Part shown: one piece after another, positions 50,542-58,444 of the stretch
Numbering within the stretch: the stretch's first letter is position 1
Layout: the number at the start of each line of letters is the position of its first letter
Source of the DNA: Paenibacillus sp. J45TS6
GTDB taxonomy: Bacteria; Bacillota; Bacilli; Paenibacillales; Paenibacillaceae
DNA: 64,000 nt
NCBI RefSeq assembly: GCF_018403285.1
Contig: NZ_BOSJ01000003.1
Coordinates: 186,001-250,000 of the forward strand
Direction of reading: 5' to 3'
Notes under the pieces: generated by a model
Told to the model about the DNA's origin: nothing
The model's input: the letters and a program-made list of their open reading frames with translations, nothing else
Database searches by the model: none
Program-made: the position numbers and the translations under genes

Positions 50542-51186
50542 TTGTTGTCCTTCTTATTATTTGTTTTTGCTGTGGCGGCTGCGATATCAAGTGTTGATAC
50601 GACATGTGGACTAAATGTGCTGGGAAGCCTTGAGAGTACAAAGGTCAGCAAAATGAAGTATGCAGTAGTCTATATTTTTTTCTGTACACTTGGGGGTTTG
50701 TTAACAGGACTAATTATCGGCGGAGCAAACCTTTTACTGAAAGGAATTCAAGTGGACTTGTATTATAAGCCTGTTATTATCATTATTTTCCTGATTTTTA
50801 TTGGACTTGAACTGTGGAACAAAGCAGGGCTGTTGCCTTCCGGTAACTTTATCGTACCATCTGTCTGGATTAAAGATGCAGGATACCGCACAGCAGCGCT
50901 ATGGGGAAATATTCTGGGGATGGGCTTTATTACTTTGCAAGCAGGCGTATTATTTCATTGTTATGTCCTAATCTCTTTGTTTTCTGCTCCCTGGTGGCTA
51001 AGTGTGGTAGCGGGTTTTTGTTTTGGAATCGTTCGAGGTATGGTGTTCAGTCTTCCTTTTATAAGGTCGGTCGTCTATCAGATGCTGGAGAAAAGGGTGT
51101 TCAGACACACAGCGCTTACTGCCATGCGGCTATTCGCTTCTTACATACTTCTTGTAGGTTCCATTATTCTTATTTTCATGAACTAG
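50542..51186 (+). CDS. MauF-like polytopic membrane protein
   Basis: 214 aa from TTG 50542 (GGGGAG about 8 nt upstream). About six hydrophobic segments with a lone Cys in the first loop (SVDTTCGLNVLGSLESTK, Cys22) and others in FHCYV and FCFGI. Topology resembles the CcdA/DsbD-like proteins to which MauF belongs. Sequence alone would not name it. It precedes MauE-, MauD- and MauA-like genes in the order mauF-(B)-E-D-A of classical methylamine-dehydrogenase clusters. Inferred role: passing electrons across the membrane for disulfide formation in the 12-Cys product. Confidence 0.6.
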   Translation: MLSFLLFVFAVAAAISSVDTTCGLNVLGSLESTKVSKMKYAVVYIFFCTLGGLLTGLIIGGANLLLKGIQVDLYYKPVIIIIFLIFIGLELWNKAGLLPSGNFIVPSVWIKDAGYRTAALWGNILGMGFITLQAGVLFHCYVLISLFSAPWWLSVVAGFCFGIVRGMVFSLPFIRSVVYQMLEKRVFRHTALTAMRLFASYILLVGSIILIFMN

Positions 51187-51207
51187 TCTAAGATCGAAGG
51201 AGACCTG

Positions 51208-51747
51208 ATGATCATGTATGATCTTACAGCGATGTTACTAACACTTCCCATGCTCTTTTCTATAGTCAGCTATATATGGAGTAAGATCTTCCGTGATCCG
51301 CATCATTTCCCAGGTAATTCCCATATGCATCTATTATTAATCGTAATGCAGTTTATCTCGGTTACTATCCTTTTTACAATATCATCCGCTATGGGATTAC
51401 TTAGTTTGTCTGTTCTTTATCTTATTCAAGGAATCGGTGTTATCTATTATTTACAGCGTAATGGAAGGGTCGATTGCGGATGTTTTGGTTCACAAATTGC
51501 ATCTAAACTAAGCTACCGGCTTGCCGCTGGCAATGGGATTTTAGCTGTCATTTCTCTCTTTATTTTCATGGATCGCTGGCTGCAGACTAAGGAATTACCT
51601 TTATCTTTATCGCTGGAAGGTCTCCTGATGGAACTTTTGTGTATGATATTTGCTCTGGTTTGTGTAGTCGGAGTGCCGGATGCCGTCTACGCGATTCGCG
51701 CTTACCGTGCTATAGCCGCTACCTATGTTGAAAAAATAACGAAGTAG
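51208..51747 (+). CDS. mauE: MauE/DoxX-like membrane protein with CGCFG motif
   Basis: 179 aa, four hydrophobic segments, and the motif RVDCGCFGSQ (Cys90 and Cys92) in the loop after the third segment, the hallmark of the MauE family. Classical MauE helps form the six disulfides of the methylamine dehydrogenase small subunit. Starts at ATG 51208 or 51214 (AAGGAGA upstream). It follows the MauF-like gene by 21 bp and precedes mauD by 13 bp. Confidence 0.78.
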   Translation: MIMYDLTAMLLTLPMLFSIVSYIWSKIFRDPHHFPGNSHMHLLLIVMQFISVTILFTISSAMGLLSLSVLYLIQGIGVIYYLQRNGRVDCGCFGSQIASKLSYRLAAGNGILAVISLFIFMDRWLQTKELPLSLSLEGLLMELLCMIFALVCVVGVPDAVYAIRAYRAIAATYVEKITK

Positions 51748-51760
51748 AAGGTGTTTTCTC

Positions 51761-52300
51761 ATGTCCACATTCTTTTGGGTATCGTATGCGATTTTATGGC
51801 TGCTCGTTGTTCCGTTAGTTATCCTCAATCTAATCTTGTTCAGGCAACTCGGCATTATGATTATGGGGACAGCAAGAGGAGTGAATCAGTCAGGTATTCC
51901 TGTTGGTGAGAGGCTTCCGGCAGCCACAACTCCCCACCTAGATGGCAGGCAGTGGTCTACAGAAGAACTGAATGGAAGACCTGCTCTGATGTTATTTGGG
52001 TCGCCAACGTGCAGAGAATGTGCTGAAATCCTGCCTGATTTTCAGCTGATGACGAGAGAGCATCAGGTACAGCCGGTTCTTATGTTATTCTCATCGGCAG
52101 AACTGGCCGAGGATTATGCTCATCAAATGGAGTACGAGAATGAAGTCGTTCTAGTAAGTTCCGAATTTGCTCATCAGCTGGATGTTCAAGTGACTCCTTA
52201 TGCTTATGCAATCGATTCGCAGGGTGTCATTAGACATAAAGGACTCGTCAACAGCCGGGAACAACTAGAAAGTTATATTAAATCGGCAAAGGTTTCCTAG
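51761..52300 (+). CDS. mauD: MauD-like thioredoxin-fold disulfide protein, membrane anchored
   Basis: 179 aa. A signal anchor (about 8-30: YAILWLLVVPLVILNLILF) is followed by MIMGTARGVNQSGIPVGERLP and a thioredoxin fold with active site C84-R-E-C87 (PTCRECAEILPDF) and a cis-Pro at about 146 (VTPYAYAID). The linker 'G..RG....G.P.G...P' is typical of MauD. In methylotrophs MauD is needed to fold and cross-link the disulfide-rich small subunit, consistent with the Cys-rich gene that follows by 17 bp. Confidence 0.8.
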   Translation: MSTFFWVSYAILWLLVVPLVILNLILFRQLGIMIMGTARGVNQSGIPVGERLPAATTPHLDGRQWSTEELNGRPALMLFGSPTCRECAEILPDFQLMTREHQVQPVLMLFSSAELAEDYAHQMEYENEVVLVSSEFAHQLDVQVTPYAYAIDSQGVIRHKGLVNSREQLESYIKSAKVS

Positions 52301-52317
52301 TTATAAGGGGGAATTGG

Positions 52318-52785
52318 ATGTGGCGTAAACCTGTTAATAAAGACGAGCAAACACAAGATTCGATCAGCCGCATCACTCGAAAATGGACGCGTAAAACCTG
52401 GCTGAACCGAATTTCTGAGCAGATTGCTTTGATGCTCGCTAAGTTATTGATTAATCCAAGAGAAGATGTGGCTAAAGTCTCTTTTTTATCGGGAGCTTGC
52501 TCTCCGCCACACGGACAATTTTGCACCGGATGCGGAGCGGACGGCTCTTGCCCCTCCACGTATGTTACTTGCACAACGAACAATTCATTGAATGGATGCA
52601 GAGGTTTATGTCCGCATCCTTCCGGCTGGTGGTATACGAGTGATCCGGTAGGGGTAAGAGCGAAATGTATGGATTGTGTGAGTCAGTACATTCAGCCTAA
52701 CAGCGGGAATATGTGGTGTTATAAAGGCGCTCAGATTACAGGACAATATGTCATTTGCGGTTGTAAGTCTACGAACTTATATTAA
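52318..52785 (+). CDS. Methylamine-dehydrogenase-light-chain-like protein with 12 Cys
   Basis: 155 aa. After a basic leader (1-57: ISRITRKWTRKTWLNRISEQIALML, a Tat-like R-K pair without a strong hydrophobic core) come exactly twelve Cys: 61, 69, 72, 78, 85, 94, 98, 117, 120, 134, 147 and 149. The opening C-S-x-x-H-G-x-x-C-x-x-C-G matches MauA, which also has twelve Cys in six disulfides. NMWCYKGA with Trp133 corresponds to the second tryptophan of the TTQ cofactor. The position of the first one carries Tyr82 (STYVTC), though Trp104/Trp105 are near. No heavy-chain gene is in the operon. Function unknown. Confidence 0.72.
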   Translation: MWRKPVNKDEQTQDSISRITRKWTRKTWLNRISEQIALMLAKLLINPREDVAKVSFLSGACSPPHGQFCTGCGADGSCPSTYVTCTTNNSLNGCRGLCPHPSGWWYTSDPVGVRAKCMDCVSQYIQPNSGNMWCYKGAQITGQYVICGCKSTNLY

Positions 52786-52793
52786 TTTAGGTG

Positions 52794-52836
52794 AATCAAT
52801 TTCATAATACCTTTTTAATGTGTTACGAAATTGATT
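52794..52836. repeat. Compact inverted repeat (dispersed element)
   Basis: AATCAATTTCATAA (52794-52807) pairs with TTACGAAATTGATT (52823-52836) with one mismatch and a 15-nt loop. The same two 14-mers occur 86 bp apart at 44022-44135. There is no U tract, so it is not a simple terminator. Confidence 0.7.
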
Positions 52837-52871
52837 TAGGTGATAAATTATTTTGGAGGAAATGAATATTA

Positions 52872-52928
52872 TAAAAAAAAGAGCACTCGTAACCTGACAG
52901 ATCAGGCGATGAATGCTCTTTTTTTCGT
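52872..52928. terminator. Bidirectional terminator between the mau-like operon and a LysR gene
   Basis: AAAAAAGAGCA pairs with TGCTCTTTTTTT across a long loop containing a small stem (CCTGA/TCAGG). Confidence 0.75.
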
Positions 52929-52953
52929 AAAAATGCTCATTTATTTAATGGGA

Positions 52954-53838
52954 TTAATTTACGAGTTCAATAAATTTGCTGGCTGCCGTGGACAGCGGCA
53001 TATTACGCATAGTCATAAGACCCACTTGAGAGGGAGGCATTTGGATATCGAGTTGAATTTCAAATAGAGAGCCTTCTTCAAGTTCTTTCGAAATGAACTC
53101 TTTCGTTACATAAGAGATGCCAAGACCTTTTCGTGCAAGTTCAATCAACAAATCTACACTGCCTACCTCGATTTCAGGTTTGATTTGATGTCCGTAGGTC
53201 TGAAAAAGTTCTGTAATTGCCATTCGTGCCCGGCTGTTGCGTGAAAATAAAATGATTGGATACTCAAGCAGGTGTTCGAGTGTTAATACGCGATCTTTAA
53301 GTTCCGCATAACGAGCTCCCGCCACAAAGCAGTCCTGCAGGTGAACTCCACCAATGACCTCGATTTGTGGATCAACGATCGGCATCCGAACGACACCTAG
53401 ATCAATCTTGCCTTCCTTCAAGAAAGCAATGGTTTCTGGAGTTGTCCCGTGATTAAGGTGAAGCTTAATACCCGGATATTTCTGATGGTAGCTCTCTAGA
53501 TAAGGAAGCATGTAATGTTTGAACAAGGAATCGCTTCCGCCGATTCGCAGATCACCGCTATCTAGTTTCTTAAGTGCCGTCATTTTTTCTTCAGCGAGTG
53601 AAATCAGAATATGGGACTGTTCTATATAGGAATATAAAGTTGCCCCTTCTTGGGTTAAAGAGACCCCTTTGGAAGTTCGGTAAAACAAGGTGACACCCAG
53701 GCTTGCCTCCAGTTGTTTGATCGCGTGACTGACACTTGGCTGAGTAATAAACAGCACTTTTGCTGCGCTAGAGAGGCTTCCGGTTTTCGCTGCCCAATAA
53801 AATACTTTGTATAGTTCGTGATTGATCATAGACGTCAT
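52954..53838 (-). CDS. LysR-family transcriptional regulator (CysL/CbbR-like)
   Basis: 294 aa from ATG 53838 (AGGAGC upstream). Helix-turn-helix VFYWAAKTGSLSSAAKVLFITQPSVSHAIKQLEASLGVTLFYR, then a substrate-binding domain (about 90-294) with SVDLLIELARKGLGISYVTKEF. Closest in style to the CysL/YwfK and CbbR group. It is divergent from zwf across 128 bp, so zwf and the transaldolase are plausible targets. Confidence 0.87.
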   Translation of the reverse strand: MTSMINHELYKVFYWAAKTGSLSSAAKVLFITQPSVSHAIKQLEASLGVTLFYRTSKGVSLTQEGATLYSYIEQSHILISLAEEKMTALKKLDSGDLRIGGSDSLFKHYMLPYLESYHQKYPGIKLHLNHGTTPETIAFLKEGKIDLGVVRMPIVDPQIEVIGGVHLQDCFVAGARYAELKDRVLTLEHLLEYPIILFSRNSRARMAITELFQTYGHQIKPEIEVGSVDLLIELARKGLGISYVTKEFISKELEEGSLFEIQLDIQMPPSQVGLMTMRNMPLSTAASKFIELVN

Positions 53839-53966
53839 CTATAGCTCCTGTGAAATATATTAATTACCTGTATAGGTGTGATTTGTATTATAGTGGATTA
53901 AAGATTGAAATACCACATTTAACTAAAAGGTTTAACTAACAGGCATCAACGGAGAGGAGAGAAATC

Positions 53967-55502
53967 ATGGAGGCTATTACATTTGTATTGTTTGGAGCCA
54001 CAGGGGATTTAGCGAAAAGAAAAATCTACCCTGCTTTATATAATTTATTCATTGATCAAAAATTACCTGAATCGTTCTCTGTATTCGGTCTTGGAAGAAG
54101 AGAACTTTCCGATTCTGATTTTCAGGCCAATGTTGAGAAATCTTTACGGATGTTCTCCCGGCGCAAAGTGATAGATCAAGAAAATCTTCAAAAATTTATA
54201 GAGGTATTCCGCTATCGTGTTCTTGATGTTGGTCATAAAGAAGATTACAAAACATTGCTGCAAGAAATTGAACAACAGGAACAAAAAATTCAGACGAAGT
54301 CGAATCGGATGTTTTATTTGTCTGTAGGACCTCAATTTTTTGGAACCATTGCTGCTAATATTCAGGAAAGCGGACTCGGAAGAACAAGTGGATGGAAGCG
54401 CCTGGTGATCGAGAAACCATTTGGACATAATTTACAGTCTGCACGAGAGTTAAATGAAAGTTTGTCCATTGCTTTTAAGGAAGAAGAAATTTTCCGTATT
54501 GATCATTATCTTGGCAAACCGATGGTTCAGAAACTGGAAGTTCTCCAAAATAACAATCCAGTCTTTAAAGCCTTGTGGGACAATCGCTATATAGCCAATA
54601 TTCAAATTACGTCCAATGAGACCGTAGGTGTGGAAGAGCGGGCTGGTTATTATGATCAAGCGGGAGCAGTAAGGGATATGTTCCAGAATCATATGCTGCA
54701 ATTGCTCATGATGCTGACGACTCACTCTCCTAATAATACAACAAATGATGATGTTCGGGAGAAAAAGAAAATCGTCATGAATTCTTTGGAGCAGCTGCAT
54801 AAAGAAGATGTCAAATCTTATGTGATCCGTGGACAATATGGGGCAGGAGTGATTGATGGGAATCCAGTCGTAGGCTATACTTCGGAACCCAACATCCCTG
54901 AAGACTCCAGTAATGATACTTTTATCGCGGCGAAGCTAAAAATTGACGACTATTTCTGGCGCGGGGTTCCTTTTTATATCCGTACAGGTAAGAGAATGAA
55001 GGAGAAATCGACACGTATTGTGATCGAGTTCAAAGAGCCATTGAAGAAGTCCGGCGGAGCACAAGAAGAGAATAAAAAGCCGAATTTGCTTGTTTTTGAA
55101 ATCAGTCCAGACGAAAGAATTTCGCTGCATCTGAATACAAGAGATCCTCTGAATAAAGAGAAGATCAAACCGATGTATATCGATTTCCACGAGAGCCAAG
55201 CGAATTTACCGGAAGCATATGAGAATCTAATCGGTGATGCGCTACACGGAGACTCTACGTTCTTTGCACATTGGGAAGAAGTGGAGTTGTCATGGCAATG
55301 GGTCGAGCCGATTTTAGAAGCATACAACGAAAATCTTGTACCTCTTCATATATATGCTGCGGGAACCAACGGACCTTCTGCTTCGGATGAATTGCTTGAG
55401 CAGGATGGATATCACTGGTGGTTCGATCAAGAAGAGGAAAAGAGAACTGAAATAATAGAAGAAGAGCTTAGTCTTGCAACAAAAAGCCCTGTGCTTCAAT
55501 AG
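53967..55502 (+). CDS. zwf: Glucose-6-phosphate 1-dehydrogenase
   Basis: 511 aa, full length. It oxidises glucose-6-phosphate to 6-phosphogluconolactone, the first step of the oxidative pentose-phosphate pathway. The Rossmann motif is LFGATGDLAKRKIYPALYNLF, and the active-site motif is RIDHYLGKPMVQ with the catalytic His. RLVIEKPFGHNLQSA and FYIRTGKRMKEK carry substrate-binding residues. GAGAGGAGAG before ATG. It is followed by the transaldolase gene 73 bp downstream, a pentose-phosphate unit that supplies NADPH. Confidence 0.94.
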   Translation: MEAITFVLFGATGDLAKRKIYPALYNLFIDQKLPESFSVFGLGRRELSDSDFQANVEKSLRMFSRRKVIDQENLQKFIEVFRYRVLDVGHKEDYKTLLQEIEQQEQKIQTKSNRMFYLSVGPQFFGTIAANIQESGLGRTSGWKRLVIEKPFGHNLQSARELNESLSIAFKEEEIFRIDHYLGKPMVQKLEVLQNNNPVFKALWDNRYIANIQITSNETVGVEERAGYYDQAGAVRDMFQNHMLQLLMMLTTHSPNNTTNDDVREKKKIVMNSLEQLHKEDVKSYVIRGQYGAGVIDGNPVVGYTSEPNIPEDSSNDTFIAAKLKIDDYFWRGVPFYIRTGKRMKEKSTRIVIEFKEPLKKSGGAQEENKKPNLLVFEISPDERISLHLNTRDPLNKEKIKPMYIDFHESQANLPEAYENLIGDALHGDSTFFAHWEEVELSWQWVEPILEAYNENLVPLHIYAAGTNGPSASDELLEQDGYHWWFDQEEEKRTEIIEEELSLATKSPVLQ

Positions 55503-55575
55503 AAGGAACGTATACAACACGTTTACGATAAATTTGAAGCCTACAAATCATACCCAATAAACGGAGGTAATATCG

Positions 55576-56244
55576 ATGAAATTCTTTATTGACACAGCTA
55601 ATCTGGAAGACATCAAAAAGGCTTACAAAATTGGAGTGTTGTCTGGAGTTACAACAAATCCCTCTCTAGTTGCTAAAGAAGGCGTGAAATTTGAAGATCG
55701 TATCGAGGAGATTTTACGTGAAGTACCTGAAGTTGAATCCGTATCGGCTGAAGTAACACCTGATGCAGAGACAGCGGAAGACATGATTGCACAAGCTAAT
55801 GAACTGATCAAAATCAATAATAATGATAAAAATATTACGATTAAACTTCCGATGACACTTGCTGGTTTAGAAGCATGCCGTTATCTGACTAAAAAAGGTG
55901 TAAAAACCAATGTAACCTTGATTTTCACAGTTAATCAGGCGCTTTTAGCAGCACGTGCGGGTGCAACCTATGTATCCCCATTCCTGGGTCGTTTGGATGA
56001 CATTTCAGAAGATGGCGTATTGCTTGTAGCTAAAATTGCTGAATTGTTCAAAACTCATAATTTGGATGCACAAATTATTGCCGCATCCGTTCGTCATCCA
56101 GACCACGTAACACGTGTTGCGATGGCGGGTGCACATATTGCTACTATTCCTTTCTCTGTTATTGAACAATTGTCCAAACATCCGTTAACGGATCAAGGAA
56201 TCGAGAAATTTGCAGCAGATTGGAAAAAAACGGTTCAAGTATAA
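55576..56244 (+). CDS. tal: Transaldolase (fructose-6-phosphate aldolase subfamily)
   Basis: 222 aa, the short TalC/FSA type. [16 protein letters not shown] and [13 protein letters not shown] begin the barrel; the Schiff-base lysine lies in NITIKLPMT, and [30 protein letters not shown] completes the signature. It transfers a dihydroxyacetone unit in the non-oxidative pentose-phosphate branch. Strong SD (CGGAGGT). With zwf it forms one unit that closes at the terminator at 56263. Confidence 0.92.
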   Translation: MKFFIDTANLEDIKKAYKIGVLSGVTTNPSLVAKEGVKFEDRIEEILREVPEVESVSAEVTPDAETAEDMIAQANELIKINNNDKNITIKLPMTLAGLEACRYLTKKGVKTNVTLIFTVNQALLAARAGATYVSPFLGRLDDISEDGVLLVAKIAELFKTHNLDAQIIAASVRHPDHVTRVAMAGAHIATIPFSVIEQLSKHPLTDQGIEKFAADWKKTVQV

Positions 56245-56262
56245 TCGAATATAAGTTTATAT

Positions 56263-56302
56263 TCTTGGCGGTAGCTCTCAAGCGAGGGCTGCCGTTTTTA
56301 TA
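56263..56302 (+). terminator. Intrinsic terminator after the transaldolase gene
   Basis: GGCGGTAGCTCT pairs with AGGGCTGCCG (with G-U pairs) around CAAGCG, followed by TTTTTA. Confidence 0.75.
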
Positions 56303-56430
56303 TACCGAATAGTTATTCCCGGCTTATCCAAATATATAATTAATGGCATACCTGTCATGTAAAGTTTGGAAAATAAGAGGTTATAAAAGTATAATACGAG
56401 TGTAACAGTTTATTAAAAGGAGTGGAGACA

Positions 56431-57147
56431 ATGCAAAACCTTACAGGGAAAGTCGCCCTAATTACGGGTGCAGGAAGAGGCATTGGACGAGCAACAGCTA
56501 TTGAATTTGCAAAAGAAGGCATTCACGTAGGCCTCATCGCACGGAATAAAAGTCACTTGGAAAAAGTAGCAGAAGAACTACAACCCTACGGTGTCAAAGT
56601 ATCAATCGCAACCGCGGATGTATCCGATCTTGAGTCTATTACAAAAGCTGTAGAGCATGTCAGTCAAGAACTCGGACCTATTGATATCCTGATTAACAAT
56701 GCGGGCATCTCGAAGTTCGGTAATTTTATGGAACTTGATCCGAAGGATTGGGAACAGATTATTAAAGTTAACTTGATGGGTGTTTACTATACAACCAGAG
56801 CTGTTCTACCGCAAATGATCGAGCGTAAATCAGGCGATATTATTAATATCTCTTCTACAGCAGGCCAAAAAGGAGCACCTGTAACAAGTGCGTACAGTGC
56901 TTCGAAAGCAGGAGTTCTGGCATTAACGGAATCTTTGATGCTGGAAGTTAGGAAACACAATATTCGCGTAACTGCGCTTACGCCAAGCACAGTGGCCACA
57001 GATATGGCAGTAGATCTGAACCTGACTGATGGCAATCCAGATAAAGTAATGCAGCCTGAAGACTTGGCTGAATACATGGTATCTCAATTGAAACTGAATT
57101 CCAGAATCTTCATTAAATCGGCTGGTATGTGGTCCACGAATCCTTAA
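56431..57147 (+). CDS. Short-chain dehydrogenase (FabG-like)
   Basis: 238 aa from ATG 56431 (AAGGAGTGG 6 nt upstream). Classical SDR: cofactor motif [16 protein letters not shown] at about 87, catalytic Ser in NISSTAG, and Y-x-x-x-K in [15 protein letters not shown]. Residues around the cofactor suggest NADP(H). It resembles 3-ketoacyl-ACP reductases of the FabG type but has no fatty-acid synthesis neighbours, so its substrate is open. Single gene. Confidence 0.86.
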   Translation: MQNLTGKVALITGAGRGIGRATAIEFAKEGIHVGLIARNKSHLEKVAEELQPYGVKVSIATADVSDLESITKAVEHVSQELGPIDILINNAGISKFGNFMELDPKDWEQIIKVNLMGVYYTTRAVLPQMIERKSGDIINISSTAGQKGAPVTSAYSASKAGVLALTESLMLEVRKHNIRVTALTPSTVATDMAVDLNLTDGNPDKVMQPEDLAEYMVSQLKLNSRIFIKSAGMWSTNP

Positions 57148-57253
57148 AACAAAAGAATGATGAACCGATGTAACCTCTTTCTATAGGCAAACACCCTTTA
57201 TGAGTCGGCTGCATACATTGTGAGCAGGATGATTTATAAAGGAGGAATAGGAA

Positions 57254-57616
57254 GTGGCGTATCGCGGACATCAATTAATGTATCAATGTGAGCATCAGCT
57301 CGCAGACCACTTGAAAAAACATAAAGAGCATGCAAAACATACTTGCAAGCAATTGGTTAATCACAAGGTGAAAGTACTTACCATAGATGGAGAATCAATT
57401 GAGGGTATCGTAGTAAATGTAGATGATCATTATGTATTTTTGCAAGTCGAAGATCAGCGTGGATTTTATCCAGGCGGATATGGACCGGGTGGGGGTGGTC
57501 ACGGCCATGGTCACGGCCCAGGACCTGGTTGGGGTCCTCCTGGCCACGGACCCAATCCCAATGTGATTCTTCCATTAGCTTTATTTAACTTACTGACAAT
57601 CAGTTTATTATGGTGA
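57254..57616 (+). CDS. Small protein with Gly/His/Pro-rich tail, possible coat protein
   Basis: 120 aa, GTG start with AAAGGAGG. An N-terminal Cys/His/Lys-rich helical part (YQCEHQLADHLKKHKEHAKHTCKQLV) and an Sm/PRC-like strand set (VKVLTIDGESIEGIVVNVDDHYVFLQVED). Then a low-complexity Gly/His/Pro stretch (about 70-100), ending in a hydrophobic LPLALFNLLTISLLW. The pattern resembles small spore-coat proteins of Bacillales; no firm family. The His-rich part could bind metal. Confidence 0.68.
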   Translation: MAYRGHQLMYQCEHQLADHLKKHKEHAKHTCKQLVNHKVKVLTIDGESIEGIVVNVDDHYVFLQVEDQRGFYPGGYGPGGGGHGHGHGPGPGWGPPGHGPNPNVILPLALFNLLTISLLW

Positions 57617-57623
57617 TTGATAA

Positions 57624-57653
57624 GGAGAGCCGCAGACTGCGGCTCTTTTTTAT
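57624..57653 (+). terminator. Strong intrinsic terminator
   Basis: AGAGCCGCA pairs with TGCGGCTCT around three bases (GAC), followed by TTTTTTA. Confidence 0.9.
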
Positions 57654-57769
57654 GTTGTTTACTTCCATAAGTTTTCACGCCCTGTTTAGTGAGCTGCACT
57701 TTTCATACATACAAGCGATGATTAGAATAGAATTAACGTGATTAACAATCAAGAAAGGCAGGCTATGAA

Positions 57770-58249
57770 ATGAAGCAAGAAAAGACAAATGCGATGCGAA
57801 TGCTGGATAAGCAGAAGATTTCCTATGACATGCTGACTTATTCCGTTGACGATGGAGACATTGATGGTCTATCTGTGGCGCGCAAAGTAGGAAAGTCTCC
57901 AGAACTTGTCTATAAAACCTTAGTGGCGCAAGGCAGTAACACGAAAGGGTATTATGTATTTGTAATTCCTGTGCAGTGTGAATTAGATCTGAAAAAAGCA
58001 GCGAAATCCGCAAAAGAAAAGAAAATCGAACTTATTGCTGTCAAAGACCTACTCGAAGTGACAGGTTACATTCGAGGGGGATGTTCTCCGATTGGAATGA
58101 AGAAACGTTATCCTGTATTTATTGATGAGCAAGCCAAAGATCTTGATAAAATCATAATTAGTGCAGGGAAAGTAGGATTCCAACTGGAAATAACGACAAA
58201 CCAGCTTGTAGAAGTTACCGATGCTACATTAGCTCATTTATGTAAGTAA
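57770..58249 (+). CDS. ybaK: Cys-tRNA(Pro)/Cys-tRNA(Cys) deacylase YbaK
   Basis: 159 aa editing enzyme that hydrolyses mischarged Cys-tRNA(Pro). Conserved residues are KTLVAQG, GYYVFVIPVQCELDLKKAAKSAKEKKIELI with the lysine of the active site, GYIRGGCSPIG with the G-G-C-S-P motif, and SAGKVGFQLEI. The length fits. It is followed directly by a decayed fragment of the 45894 gene. Confidence 0.92.
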   Translation: MKQEKTNAMRMLDKQKISYDMLTYSVDDGDIDGLSVARKVGKSPELVYKTLVAQGSNTKGYYVFVIPVQCELDLKKAAKSAKEKKIELIAVKDLLEVTGYIRGGCSPIGMKKRYPVFIDEQAKDLDKIIISAGKVGFQLEITTNQLVEVTDATLAHLCK

Positions 58250-58251
58250 CA

Positions 58252-58383
58252 ATTTTTACGGCCATGGACTTTAACCCGCCTGTTACACCACTGCTGACTT
58301 ATACAGCATTTGTTAGTACGAACTTGCTAGGAACGATTCGTGTAGGTCCCGAATCATTTAATGGATAACTTTACACAGATTAA
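58252..58383 (+). pseudogene. Decayed 3' fragment of a second copy of the 45894 gene
   Basis: Read in frame this gives IFTAMDFNPPVTPLLTYTAF... and ...GTIRVGPESFNG, then a TAA, then LYTD and a further TAA. It aligns without gaps to the last 43 residues of the 45894 product (NFTATDFNPPVAPQLTYSAY...). The copy has lost its start and most of its length and has an in-frame stop where the intact gene has Gln. It begins within 3 bp of the ybaK stop codon, suggesting that a deletion joined the two. Confidence 0.82.
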
Positions 58384-58403
58384 AGCATGGTGTTTCCAAT
58401 CAG

Positions 58404-58444
58404 AAAGAGATGCCTTTCTTGTTATCAGAGAAGGCATCTTTGTA
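58404..58444. terminator. Bidirectional terminator
   Basis: AAAGAGATGCCTTTCT pairs with AGAGAAGGCATCTTTG around a short loop. It serves the converging SDR gene and the upstream unit. Confidence 0.8.

Noticed and set aside
57378-57575. Minus-strand ORF rich in His/Asp/Arg opposite the Gly/His-rich gene
   Set aside because: An artefact of the low-complexity repeat on the plus strand.
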